Assembly (NCBI RefSeq): GCF_000003815.2
Contig: NC_049987.1
Span: 25,211,858 to 25,273,791, forward strand
Reading direction: 5' to 3'
From: Branchiostoma floridae
Taxonomy: Eukaryota; Chordata; Leptocardii; Amphioxiformes; Branchiostomatidae
DNA length: 61,934 nucleotides
How positions within the stretch are numbered: position 1 is the first letter of the stretch; every line of letters begins with the position of its first letter. The notes below the pieces were generated by a model, which made no database searches, was not told the origin of the DNA, and saw nothing but the letters and a program-made list of their open reading frames with translations. A program made the position numbers and the translations under genes. Shown here one piece after another: positions 22,301-32,212 of this stretch.

Positions 22301-24334
22301 ATTTGATTAGTGACATAACCCATACGTAGATTGATAAGAACAACAGGACGGACGGTACGGGTAAATTCAGAAAACAATCTTCGCTATTTATTTACTAGTA
22401 TAATATTTCTTTCTGTTTTTCTTAACACAAAAATGGCTAACCTATCTTGTCGATATCAGAATTATGACTGCCTCTTTATAACAACTAAACAGTATTGCTA
22501 CGGGTCACATTTGGTGCCTTGTCACTAAACATTGTTCTTGAAAGGAAGCAGTCTGCCAAAAGAAAAAGATTATCGCTTGATGTGCTCTTTAAAGTTTACG
22601 GATTGTTTGTTGTAGTTTGAAAATTTTGAGCTAAAGCCTGACAGTGTATAGTACATTCGCGACTCAGGAACGTAATCAGTTTGTTATCGTACGACAATCG
22701 TACGAAGAATCTAACACAGGATGATTTACCTGCTCCGGAGGCGTGCATAGGGTTGGGTATACTCGCACCGGCGTCCGCACGTGCCTGCCAATCAGTCTGT
22801 TGCATGGGTGTGGTGCCTTGAGGAAAATTAAAATGGCGTCGAAAGTATGAATTAAGGAGAACAGTCACTTCAAGAATATGAAAATATGTATATATAAACA
22901 TTAACTATAGTAGTATGATTTCATTAAAAACACAAGCGCAACTGTGGCAAATTGAAACCCTTCTCCTGTTATTGTACATCGCACCATCAGAGCGCTTTGA
23001 GCGGAAACACGCGCGGGTTCGCCAGAAAAACAAAATTACTTGACTCTCATTAAAATTGAAGTATGTAAATGTAGATATATCATCTTACCGCCAGCTGCAT
23101 CATTCTCGTAGATACCAGCATCATTTTTGTAGATACCAGCATCATTCTCGTAGATGCCAGCATCATTCTCGTAGATGCCAGCATCATTCTCGTTGATTTC
23201 AGCATCATTCTCGTAGGTGCCAGCATCATTCTCGTTGATTTCAGCATCATTCTCGTAGGTGCCAGCATCATTCTCGTTGATTTTAGCATCATTCTCGTAG
23301 GTGCCAGCATCATTCTCGTTGATTTCAGCATCATTCTCGTAGATGCCAGCATCATTCTCGTAGATGCCAGCATCATTCTCGTTGATTTCAGCATCATTCT
23401 CGTTGATTTCAGCATCATTCTCGTTGATTTCAGCATCATTCTCGTAGGTGCCAGCATCATTCTCGTAGATGCCAGCATCATTCTCGTTGATTTCAGCATC
23501 ATTCTCGTTGATGTCAGCATCATTCTCGTAGGTGCCAGCATCATTCTCGTTGATGTCAGCATCATTCTCGTTGATCTCAGCATCATTCTCGTAGGTGCCA
23601 GCATCATTCCCGGAAGTGCTAACGGCATGTGGCTCCATGCTAGCTGGTCGATGGTCTTTATCATCATCAGCATCTTCCTCCTGATATCTGACGGTATTTG
23701 GCTCCATGCCAGCTGGTCGCAAGTCAGTATCAGGATCCGTACCCTGGCCCTGTCCGTACACCGGGTTGGATGCGTCCAGGTCATGCCCGTACACCGGGTT
23801 GGAGACGTCACGTGCAAGCACGGGGTCAGAGGGCCGCAGGTTGGACATGTACAGCTTAGACAGGGGGTTCATGTGCACGGAGGCTTCGTTTGGAGGATGT
23901 GGAGACTCGCGCATGGTACCGCTACCCCCGGAAAGGGCTGGAGCATCAGCACTGTTCTCGGGTCTATCACGTCCTGCTAAGTGAACTGGGGAATCTTCAT
24001 TGCTAATTGAAGCCACTATTTTTTTCTGATTGGGCGCCTTGGTGTTGGTATCCTCCGAACGTGTCTTCATCGCAAGGGCATGGCACACGTATGTATCGCT
24101 GTTTGGTTGAATAGTGTCCTTTCCCTGTCCGCTCTGGGTTGCAGCTTTACCTTTATAAGGCATGGTCAGCTCGTGTGTAACAGCGTATGGACTGTTTTTG
24201 GGATCGCTGTTGGTTGTTCTATAGGTAAGATAATGTATGTAATCCAATAAGTAACAAGAGTTAGGAGACCTCATATCTCCATGAAATAGTCTGATTATGC
24301 TTCCTACATTTACACAATCCATGCTTGGTTGCAT
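16255..24334 (-). CDS. Gene B: type II membrane protein with tyrosine-repeat tail, short stalk and YWTD beta-propeller (3' end not found)
   Basis: Exons: first exon ending 23089, then 22816-22730, 22028-21883, 21721-21400, 21009-20758, 19949-19781, 18341-18220, 17072-16880 and 16355-16255. Phases agree throughout. Two starts are possible: the ATG at 24334, or the ATG at 24163, which I prefer because an acceptor-like TTACCTATAG lies between them. From 24163 the protein is about 822 residues. Order: 358-residue cytoplasmic region with two NPVY motifs and 24 heptapeptide repeats, a short linker exon, the anchor, a five-unit stalk, then six YWTD units (LLVADRYEK, YVYWSDYRN, IYWSVAV, MYWTDYV, LYYSHQE, VYWSSQW). 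It is the paralogue of gene C with a different tail. No terminal exon was recognised. Confidence 0.85.
16880..17072 (-). CDS. Gene B exon 8: propeller, fifth and sixth units
   Basis: 193 nt, phase 1 to phase 2. It contains RLYYSHQEYDIYSSDLLGND, VQGIAVDEDFVYWSSQW, a run of six serines from a (TCA)n repeat, and FRGKIGK. Confidence 0.87.
17380..18150 (+). mobile_element. 5'-truncated non-LTR retrotransposon (CR1/L2-like), reverse transcriptase C terminus and 3' tail
   Basis: An open frame to 17776 reads CFVRPVLEYTAPVWHGGLT, then IENIQMRANRIILG, LCLKFAKSL and RYRNSPIPYLTTLLN. These are standard motifs of the C-terminal region after the reverse transcriptase of CR1/L2-type LINEs. The 3' UTR ends in short repeats of AAATAAACCATTATA at 18116-18150. 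It lies antisense in an intron of gene B (between exons 7 and 8). Confidence 0.8.
18220..18341 (-). CDS. Gene B exon 7: propeller, fourth YWTD unit
   Basis: 122 nt, phase 2 to phase 1. It contains the canonical LMYWTDYVKDSICRAAMDGS, then TGLFWPTAITIDFTG. The single Cys is absent from the gene C copy. Confidence 0.9.
18489..18815. mobile_element. TIR MITE with GCGGTGGTTTTA motifs, itself interrupted
   Basis: The ends are TATACTGTAAA and TTTACAGTATA. Inside are inverted and direct copies of a block like TTCGCGGTGGTTTTAAGTT. Sequence between about 18635 and 18750 interrupts two AACTTAAAAC copies and may be a further insertion. Confidence 0.6.
18936..19114. other. Assembly gap
   Basis: 179 N, in an intron of gene B. 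Reading frames through it are artefacts. Confidence 1.
19115..19450 (+). mobile_element. SINE body fragment in an intron of gene B
   Basis: It starts at the edge of a gap with TAGCTTCGGCTAGGGTCGTC and matches 57770-57890 (CCTCGGATAGGACGTTAAAT, GAGCCACACCCCAGGCACG). It ends near a short CATA repeat. The tRNA-like head, if present, is in the gap. Confidence 0.65.
19781..19949 (-). CDS. Gene B exon 6: propeller, third YWTD unit
   Basis: 169 nt, phase 1 to phase 2. It encodes RVYGLALDHAGGEIYWSVAV, then SVAKMDGSSARTLLTSP and NGLVLDPRN. Confidence 0.87.
20758..21009 (-). CDS. Gene B exon 5: first propeller exon
   Basis: 252 nt, phase 1 to phase 1. It encodes GDHDSRKNSEPFLLVADRYE, VDITSGSKVTLPLVDG, YVYWSDYRNCNIKRARRDGS and METIIDTDN. 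It matches gene C 52236-51982. Confidence 0.88.
21400..21721 (-). CDS. Gene B exon 4: short coiled-coil stalk with mixed 14- and 17-residue units
   Basis: Phase 0 to phase 1. The 107 residues are a 25-residue opening unit, two 14-residue units (MSTTVDALKRDQDN, MSTPVDALTSDQDD), two 17-residue units (MRQLSTTVDALTRDQDD and a variant) and a 20-residue end (ERSRTG...ETSKTP). It is about half the length of the gene C stalk. Confidence 0.88.
21883..22028 (-). CDS. Gene B exon 3: signal-anchor transmembrane segment
   Basis: 146 nt, phase 1 to phase 0, homologous to the anchor exons of genes A and C. It reads CQYPGGPSGFRALCSFIRSR, then TYIATGIALLLILVAVGLAL, then LAFINNE. Two cysteines (CQYP and ALCSF) lie on the cytoplasmic side near the membrane and are absent from A and C; palmitoylation or disulfide pairing are possibilities only. 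Confidence 0.87.
22730..22816 (-). CDS. Gene B exon 2: linker between tail and anchor
   Basis: 87 nt, phase 1 to phase 1. It encodes TTPMQQTDWQARADAG and then SIPNPMHASGA. It is symmetric, so it could be skipped without a frame change. Genes A and C have no counterpart that I can see. Confidence 0.75.
23089..24163 (-). CDS. Gene B exon 1: long cytoplasmic tail with NPVY motifs and YEND repeats
   Basis: The exon starts at ATG 24163 (MPYKGKAATQSGQGK) and ends in phase 1. The first part is polar and low in complexity, with two NPVY motifs (SNPVYG, twice, about ten residues apart) of the NPxY type that binds PTB domains and endocytic adaptors. A duplicated phrase follows (RPAGMEPNTV / RPASMEPHAV) with TVRYQEED between. 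The rest is a 24-unit heptad array. There is no signal peptide, consistent with a cytoplasmic location. If the upstream ATG at 24334 is used, 57 residues are added that look unlike the rest. Confidence 0.75.
23095..23612 (-). repeat. 21-bp coding minisatellite: 24 heptapeptide units, AG(T/I)YEND or A(E/D)INEND
   Basis: Twenty-four seven-residue units can be read. Thirteen carry tyrosine (AGTYEND, AGIYEND, one AGIYKND) and eleven carry asparagine at the same position (AEINEND, ADINEND, one AKINEND). Tyr and Asn differ by one base (TAC/AAC). Every Tyr is followed by E-N or K-N, matching the pYxN pattern known for the Grb2 SH2 domain. The array is in frame with both flanks. Confidence 0.9.
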
Positions 24335-24469
24335 GTTTGGTTATGTACACATTTAGATAACTGGTCAAAATGTTGATTGTGCCTTCATGTACCATTTAGA
24401 AGAATTATAGCAGTTTTACATAAACTATGCAAATTAGAGACATATTTGCATGATTAATATCTCTTAATG

Positions 24470-24880
24470 TTCCACCAGCCACAAACTACATATATGACAG
24501 GTATTTGAGTCCGACAATAGCAAACACTACAAATATAGATTTCGGTCATTAATTATGCAAATTAAGTGCAAGTTTGCATGCGCATAGTTAGCACTTGATT
24601 ATGTACATCTCTGTCAAAGCTACCTACATACCAAATATCATCTAAATTTGTCGTTCCCTTGTCCTCCTTAGAATATTTTGAGAAGAATGCCCCTGCAGTT
24701 CCATAGCAACTTGCTAGGGGACCCAAACATACACCACCTATTCTTTACGTCACAAGCTATCTGCCACCAAAAATCAAGACCATAGCACATCCAGGTCAAA
24801 AGATTTTTAAAAACGGAATATCCGCTGCAGTACCAAGGTCACATACCAGGGGCCCAAAATTGACCTTGACCATTTTTCAT
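24470..24880. repeat. Dispersed repeat family, copy 1 (TATGCAAATTAAG ... CTGCAGTACCAAGGTCACAT)
   Basis: Shared blocks in order: TATGCAAATTAAG, CATTATGTACATCTCTGTCAA-like, CCCCTGCAGTTCC, CACAAGCTATCTGCCACC and CTGCAGTACCAAGGTCACAT. Related copies lie at 26150-26420 (partial), 49010-49600 and 54880-55560. No coding capacity is seen; family not recognised. Confidence 0.7.
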
Positions 24881-25094
24881 TGCGATAATTACTCAAGCAA
24901 TTGGATATGATTTTGGAAACGGTCAGTCTGCGTTTGAAGCCGCGATGACCAATGATCAGGGGCAATCTGAAGACTAACCGTATAAAATCGGTCGGAATTA
25001 CGCTTGATGAGAGTCGACAGATCAGTTCAGCATTTGAGGGCAAGTTTTTATGCATGGTCTAAAGGTTTGATTCTTGAGATAATGACTTCGTTTT

Positions 25095-25215
25095 CCTCCA
25101 TTGTCCTATAAGATTAACGGGGGCCGCCCTAAGACGGTCCCCGTCGTAAGACGGTACGGATTTTTTGCTGATCTTATTATCCATAAGTACACCGTGTTTG
25201 TTGCCACTGACTATA
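25095..25215 (-). repeat. Inverted copy of the 4573-4690 dispersed element
   Basis: It reads GGGGGCCGCCCTAAGACGG, then CGTCGTAAGACGGTACGG and TATCCATAAGTACACCGTGT on the plus strand. Confidence 0.7.
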
Positions 25216-26149
25216 CTGATTACAAAGGTTTCGTTAGGGACACTCAAATGATCCGGAAAAAAACCTGCAAAATTTGGATTCCAATAGAAAAAGACAACAT
25301 CAACCTGAAGACAATTTCGGATTTTAATGGGAAACAAAGCTAAGACACAGTTAATGCAAATGAGTCAATTAGCTCCTGTTTTTTTAGTTACTGAAGCTAA
25401 ATGTTTTGGTGCGGGGGGGGGGGGGTGCTATGTCCCAAGTGCCTGAAGTTCCATACGTAGCCCCCTTAAGACCCCACTTCGGAACAAAACCCAACTTTTA
25501 CGGCCTTCCCCAAATCCACAAACAAAAAACAAAAATCCTCGCGGCTCCAAATGGCAGACTGACGATCATTCCATTATCTAATGGGGATGCGGAACGCCCC
25601 GAAAATGGAAAAAGGTATTTTTAATGTAATCAACAAGCACAGAGTTTTATATTCCTTAGCCACCCCTAAACTGCCCAGATTTCAACAAATAATCTCAATT
25701 GGGCTGGGTTGTCAGTTAAACTGATTTCCAAGGGAGCTCAACAAAGGATACAAAGACAACTAAATACAATGCTATGAAAATAAATTACAAGTAATACAAG
25801 TAAACCATGATTAATTCTTAATTCGTGTCCCATTGGTTAGAAGTGGCATAATCCATTTTGAATGATGGTGTTTGCAAGATATCTATTAGAAATCTTAAAT
25901 GCATATTCCTGGCAGTGCCGCTAGAGGGATAACTGATAATAGTAATCTGACCCGGGGACAAGCAGAGCCACGGCAATCAGGAAAGTGTCTGTCCTGATGG
26001 CAAACAATAACTCCTGCTGTGATTTGGAACCTGTACACTTTTGTTTCGAAGACAAATTAAGCACTAGTTTCTATAATGGGCATGTATAAAACTATCACCA
26101 GCCAAAAATACGTTATGTATATACGAATTATTATAATACATGAATTAAA

Positions 26150-26420
26150 CTTCTATAATGGAAACAATTGAATGATAGATTTTCTCAATTCATTATGTGG
26201 ATTAAGCGCTGATTTGCATAATTTGTTTTCCATTATGTATATTTTTGTCTATCCTACTTGCATACCGAATATCAATTTACGCAGTTATCCCTCTGAAAAG
26301 GTTTAGCAAAAGACCTTGCGGTTCCCGATCAAGCTGCTAGCCCAAATTTTCTTCCTTACACTAAAAGCATGTACCTCTAAAAACTCAGGAGCACAGCATA
26401 TCCAGGGCAAAAGATATTTA
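26150..26420. repeat. Dispersed repeat family, partial copy
   Basis: It holds the AT-rich left part and the TTGCGGTTCCCGATCAAGCTGCTAG-like segment, ending at the TTAA at 26418. Confidence 0.5.
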
Positions 26421-26421
26421 A

Positions 26422-27524
26422 CCCTCAAGCACCCAACCTTTTTTTGCGACTAAAATGACCGAGTGGGGTTTAAAGGGACCCCAAAATGCTTTGTTCATAA
26501 AGTCTTAATTCCAATTCTTATCGGTGATCACTGTACATACATTGCTTCGTCAATATAAGAGGAATATTTTGAGATGTAATAGTGTTGCTAATTCCAGCTT
26601 ATCATAATCTATGTAAAAGATCAGAAGGACCAGTTTTGCACTAAACCTATTCTGACCTGAGAGGGGGATTTTGAGGTCCTCAGCAACTTTTATGGCGTAT
26701 AACTCATAAACGGCTAGAGCTAAAGCTACGAAACTTAGTAATTTATCACAAAATGTTGTTAGCAAAAATTTGTAGTCAATAGAATAAGTCTATCATTTTT
26801 GGGGGGTTGCTATGGCAACGGATTATGACCAGCATATTTTTGGCCAAATTTTGTCAATTTANNNNNNNNNNNNNNNNNNNNNNNNNNNNNNNNNNNNNNN
26901 NNNNNNNNNNNNNNNNNNNNNNNNNNNNNNNNNNNNNNNNNNNNNNNNNNNNNNNNNNNNNCAATGAATGGACCATTTATAATCCAGTAACTGAGTATTG
27001 TCCCTTCATGCAGACTCATCGGGCGTGATGCATGATGGGAATAATACCTTATCTATTGGTTCCTATGGGATAATTGCTAAAGTTCCAGTTCAACTTTGGG
27101 GTCAAATAAATAGAAAAATGAGGTTGCTAAGGACGAAAATTTAAATGATGAACAACTATTCACACACATACTACAAACATGGTTTTAAGATCGATTTCTT
27201 TTATAGCTGCCAAGTCTTAAGTATGGGTTTTAATGGGATGATTAACGAAGATCAAAGTACATTTTTTACCAAAAGCAAGTGGGAAATAAAGTTACTAAGG
27301 CTTCAAGTTGTCAAACATATAATTTATCCAGAAACACATTGCAAAAGTAATTTTCAAGCTCAACCAAGTATTTCTTTAGAGCTGCCAAGTTGAAGTTTGT
27401 CCAATTGCAGTTCGCATTATAATGTGTTACTCACTCACTCTCACTCCGGCGAGCTCGCTCGAAGTCTCCCCATAAGTCTCCCCATAACCTGGCTATAATT
27501 TAATATTGGAGGATACTCGGGGGG
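26422..27524. mobile_element. Possible second, older piggyBac-like element
   Basis: It lies between TTAA at 26418 and TTAA at 27525. The ends begin CCCTCAAGCACCCAACC and, reversed, CCCCCGAGTATCCTCC, about 60% alike, with most differences transitions. A 100-base gap lies inside. Confidence 0.35.
26862..26961. other. Assembly gap
   Basis: 100 N, a length often used for gaps of unknown size. Confidence 1.
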
Positions 27525-28181
27525 TTAATGCTTTATAATGCAACTGCTCCCTTGTCTAAGTTCAATGTCAAGTGTCAAGTTTGTATCCGTTTAAAGGGGC
27601 ATTCCACTCCAGAAGCGGGTATCATAATTCATCAGAGAATAAATTGTTATGCTTGAATCAAGTTTGTTTTGTCAAATGTACCATGAGTTGAAGCCTGAAC
27701 GCAGGGCGTGCATTATAGCGATCGACTTCTTGAATTCCCCGCTAGTCCCTTACCAACAATCCCAGAATTCAATGCGCATGGTGTGTTACGGACGGGCTGG
27801 ATCGACGAAGCCGCCAAGGACTCTTCCAGTTGAAAAGGTTGGTACTGGCATAAATTTCGATGTTAGATGCTCAGAATTGCTTTTAGGGCTAGACTAAATA
27901 TGTGTGCACAACCTCTATCAGAACTGGTAGGCAAACGCGTTCCAATCATTATTTGCGGGCCATTCTGTAGCGATCTGCCAATATGTAGATAGTCATTTTT
28001 AGATAGCAGAATGGTCCGTAAAAAGTTGCCAAATTTCTGTATTCCGAGGTTCGCTGAGCATCAGACTTTTTGTGTACCTTCCTAAATGTCCGATAGTAAT
28101 TTTACCGTTTTCGGTTTGCTCTCACTCACTCAGAGTACCCCCCATATTGGGCCCGAAACTGACCATGAAAGTAGCGTGTTT

Positions 28182-28644
28182 NNNNNNNNNNNNNNNNNNN
28201 NNNNNNNNNNNNNNNNNNNNNNNNNNNNNNNNNNNNNNNNNNNNNNNNNNNNNNNNNNNNNNNNNNNNNNNNNNNNNNNNNNNNNNNNNNNNNNNNNNNN
28301 NNNNNNNNNNNNNNNNNNNNNNNNNNNNNNNNNNNNNNNNNNNNNNNNNNNNNNNNNNNNNNNNNNNNNNNNNNNNNNNNNNNNNNNNNNNNNNNNNNNN
28401 NNNNNNNNNNNNNNNNNNNNNNNNNNNNNNNNNNNNNNNNNNNNNNNNNNNNNNNNNNNNNNNNNNNNNNNNNNNNNNNNNNNNNNNNNNNNNNNNNNNN
28501 NNNNNNNNNNNNNNNNNNNNNNNNNNNNNNNNNNNNNNNNNNNNNNNNNNNNNNNNNNNNNNNNNNNNNNNNNNNNNNNNNNNNNNNNNNNNNNNNNNNN
28601 NNNNNNNNNNNNNNNNNNNNNNNNNNNNNNNNNNNNNNNNNNNN
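28182..28644. other. Assembly gap
   Basis: 463 N. It may hide upstream exons of the plus-strand gene ending at 29867. Confidence 1.
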
Positions 28645-28879
28645 AACTACGGTCTTCAAACTTTTTGGGTACATTCCAAAATGTCTGGTAGTCACTCGAC
28701 TGCCTGTAGTTGTACAATTTACAAGAAATTGTTCCCAAGGTTGGCTAAGATAGCAGACACCACCGGAAGTGCAGGATTTGCAGAATTCCATAGCATGCAA
28801 TTATGTCATATAGAGTTCCATGTCTTTAAAATTATGCATGAACTGGTGCATAACTGCCACTTCTGTTTTTGTTTGATAG

Positions 28880-29867
28880 AAAAGAGAAGGACGTGGTCGA
28901 GGAAAAGCCCAAGTCAAAAGGTAATTAATTTTTAATTTCATTACTAGTAGAAAAGTGTCCTCATGTGCCTAATTACATGTATGTATATTTATTTCTTAAA
29001 ATGACAACACTGGATTTGTCAAGGGACATGATATGTTTGGTAAGATTACTTGTTCTGGTAAAAAAGACTGACAGAAGTATATGATTTGGGCAAGGCACTG
29101 GTATACCTTAAAGTCAAACCAAAATATTTATTGCACTAACAGATTTTGTAGTGCATGCCAAATTTAATCATTATCATGACAAGCTTATAATTGCTTCTTT
29201 CCTGGGAGTGACTCTGAAATTAATATAAGAAATGTTCTCTGTTTTGGCATGTAAAAGAATATGTGGCTACTATACTGTATAGTAGCTATGTAAATCTATA
29301 TTTAAAACCTTTCAAATATCCGATTTAAGAATTATAGTCAGTACAGTAATATATATTGGGTGCAGAAATGTGCTAAACACTGTTATAAGTGATATATTCT
29401 TTTGTAGGCAGCCCAGAAGCCATTCTTGCTTGCTTGCATGCTTGATGGATGTTATATTCAGAAAAGCCATCTTGGAGTTGGGTGATGTTGTAACACTAAG
29501 ATCATACTAATAGTTCATGTATGGTCGATTTCAGCAAAAGGTTGACATGGAAGAGTCAGTTTTTGCATGGAAAGGGAGATGGAGTTTGTAAATTTCAGCC
29601 TCTCTTGTTATTCATGATTGTCATTTTTAACATAGATGCAAATGTGGCCTAGTATTATTTTGTCATCAATGAATATCTTAATCACAAGAACATTGTTGAC
29701 TTCAGAATATATTCTTTGCAGTTGACCTAAGGCAGCGGGTGGACTACAGTAAGAGGCTAGGAGACTATGTGGTCAAAAACATCTATGAGAAGAAACAGGA
29801 CTACACTTTCAAAAGAAAGCTGTTGGAGGCTGTCATACACAGGCGTCGGGAGTTTTGTGGTGGCTAG
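28880..29867 (+). CDS. Putative last two exons of an unidentified plus-strand gene
   Basis: Exon 28880-28919 (KEKDVVEEKPKSK, GT donor, phase 1) joins exon 29722-29867, which starts after TTTGCAG, reads VDLRQRVDYSKRLGDYVVKN, IYEKKQDYTFKRKLLEAVIH and RRREFCGG, then TAG. Of the three frames only this one crosses the junction without a stop. AATAAA follows at 29900-29905, 33 nt after the stop codon. I do not recognise the family. Upstream exons would fall in or before the gap at 28182-28644. Further small exons between the two are possible. Confidence 0.45.
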
Positions 29868-30435
29868 GTGCTCCAAAAGCCTGACTTTCCAGGCCAGACA
29901 ATAAAACTGCAATTGCACAGTACCGTTCAAGGTTTACAGGCTAGTAAACGAGTCTCGTTTGGAACTCTACTGTTTTCATGGTCATGTTTTCTCATTTTTG
30001 TTATGTTTTTTTTAGCATACATGCTTTATATGACAAAACTACATGTAGTTTCTGTTTTGAACGTTTCAAAACTGCTGCTCCTATTTCTCTTAGACACAAG
30101 AAATGTGAAAATATAAATATTAATTCATGAACATGCAACTTGAACATGTTGGCAGTAGCCCATATACTTCAGGTTAAATCCAGGTAGATCCTGATATACT
30201 GATTTTATATGACAGGCTATATTATTATGTTAATAAGGACAAGTTCCCATTGTATATCCAGTGGATCATTTTATTCATAAATATCCTGCCTACATATGTC
30301 AGAAACAAATGCTGTTTTACAACAATATATGTGTGTCCACCAAAGTTTTCCTTTCCTATTTTTGAAAATTACACAGAAATGTAATTGTATGTTGATATAA
30401 TATACATGTCTTTCTTGCTGTCTATCTAGTTCAAA

Positions 30436-30915
30436 NNNNNNNNNNNNNNNNNNNNNNNNNNNNNNNNNNNNNNNNNNNNNNNNNNNNNNNNNNNNNNNNN
30501 NNNNNNNNNNNNNNNNNNNNNNNNNNNNNNNNNNNNNNNNNNNNNNNNNNNNNNNNNNNNNNNNNNNNNNNNNNNNNNNNNNNNNNNNNNNNNNNNNNNN
30601 NNNNNNNNNNNNNNNNNNNNNNNNNNNNNNNNNNNNNNNNNNNNNNNNNNNNNNNNNNNNNNNNNNNNNNNNNNNNNNNNNNNNNNNNNNNNNNNNNNNN
30701 NNNNNNNNNNNNNNNNNNNNNNNNNNNNNNNNNNNNNNNNNNNNNNNNNNNNNNNNNNNNNNNNNNNNNNNNNNNNNNNNNNNNNNNNNNNNNNNNNNNN
30801 NNNNNNNNNNNNNNNNNNNNNNNNNNNNNNNNNNNNNNNNNNNNNNNNNNNNNNNNNNNNNNNNNNNNNNNNNNNNNNNNNNNNNNNNNNNNNNNNNNNN
30901 NNNNNNNNNNNNNNN
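30436..30915. other. Assembly gap
   Basis: 480 N, between the plus-strand 3' exons and the P2X7-like relic. Confidence 1.
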
Positions 30916-31019
30916 CTGTCTGTACGCTGACAGTTGTAAGATTCTGGGAGAAACAAAAATGCATGTAAATTGTAATGTTATATTTTTTTGTATTAAAAGA
31001 TTGCAACAAGTACACTGCT

Positions 31020-31976
31020 TGCCATTTTGTTTCAATCTGGTTATTTTCAGATCTTGGTATTGCCCTAACAGCCCCCCCCTCCAAACATTTCCAACTTTTC
31101 ACACTAAATTGGTGGCACAAGTTATCACAAAACTGTCCATTTCTTCACACAAAAAGTACCGGAAACGAGGTTTAAAAACTTTTAGGTGCACAACATATCA
31201 GGTAATATACTGTACTGAAAAAAGGTTCCTGAAAAATTTTAGTATGATTCATACTTACTAAGTTCAGAATGGTGCAGGTAAAATTTGTCTGGTGCAGGTA
31301 ATTTCCAATGTTACCTGCACCAGTGCATGTATACAAAAAAACAGTATTTCGAGTCCTGCTAATAGATTTATATACAGGTCACAAATTCGACCACATGCGG
31401 CTATGTTTCCGTAAGCTCACCATCGTGCGACCCCACACACAGATCGTGCAAAATAAATGGAACAGAAACACAAAATCTACATTTACCTATTTCTCAATGG
31501 CTCCCTGACATCTTCCAGTCCAAGTCATTTTGTCACTGTAGATAATATAAGTGCAGTTTTCAGTGCAGACCTCATGAGACGGGATGGAATTCCTCGTGTA
31601 GCTTGACGCATTTCAGCTGGCTACGGCCGCTCCCGACGCCCATACCGCTGCGATCGGGGTTGCTGTGGTCCACGGGATCTGTCAGCTCACGAAGGTCGTG
31701 GCAACACATACACTCACACACTGTAGGCTGCAGTTGTAGTCATCGCATCTGCACCATATGCTTCTTGGCGCTAGCATGCATGCAACCCTCCGTCTCGTAA
31801 TCCCGGCCGTCTCATGCCGCCTCTGGTTGCGTGGCGGTCCCAGCAAAGGCTTCTGCAGGCTGACTGTTCTCATCGCTACTCTCCGACTCTCCAGAATCAC
31901 GTTCAGGCTCATATGCGTGCGGCATAATGTAGTCTGGGTCGAACTAGTCTGAGCCACGGCCGCCTGAGTCCGCCAT
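31020..31976 (-). pseudogene. Decayed copy of a P2X7-like C-terminal (cysteine-rich) domain gene
   Basis: On the minus strand an ATG at 31976 opens MADSGGRGSD, then an in-frame TAG where Trp would fit, then FDPDYIMPHAYEPERDSGES. Further down, in shifting frames, come WCRCDDYNC, then TVCECMCCHDLRELTD, then CVKLHEEFHPV, then ALKTALIL and LEDVREPLRNR before a GTAAAT donor at 31486. A second block (31140-31020) reads CHQFSVKSWKCLEGG, then VRAIPRSENNQIETKW. The order W-C-x-C...C...PT..EC.CC, then C...H..F.PV, then R.IP....N.I, is the P2X7-type C-terminal zinc-binding domain, which occurs as stand-alone multicopy proteins in many invertebrates. At least two stops and two frameshifts show it is dead. 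Confidence 0.5.
31289..31323. other. Perfect 13-bp-arm hairpin
   Basis: CTGGTGCAGGTAA (31289-31301), a 9-nt loop, then TTACCTGCACCAG (31311-31323). A third copy of GGTGCAGGTAA lies at 31271. It is either a transposon end or a structured RNA; nothing decides. Confidence 0.6.
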
Positions 31977-32050
31977 GACACTTTGTCGTCTGCTTCGTGT
32001 TTTGATCTGTGCGGATGCCCATATTTGGAAAACCCGTGACGTCAGGTCAA

Positions 32051-32212
32051 NNNNNNNNNNNNNNNNNNNNNNNNNNNNNNNNNNNNNNNNNNNNNNNNNN
32101 NNNNNNNNNNNNNNNNNNNNNNNNNNNNNNNNNNNNNNNNNNNNNNNNNNNNNNNNNNNNNNNNNNNNNNNNNNNNNNNNNNNNNNNNNNNNNNNNNNNN
32201 NNNNNNNNNNNN
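32051..32212. other. Assembly gap
   Basis: 162 N, just upstream of the P2X7-like relic start. Confidence 1.

Noticed and set aside
23095-23612. Regular repeats suggesting a CRISPR array
   Set aside because: The repeats are directly adjacent 21-bp coding units with no spacers, in a eukaryotic exon.
23080-23817. 245-residue MMLxSTR repeat frame
   Set aside because: A shifted frame of the 21-bp YEND/NEND array; the other frame continues into non-repeat coding sequence and splices in phase.
28072-28935. 287-residue frame and others through runs of N (also 30271-31120)
   Set aside because: Most of their length is the gap; nothing can be read there.
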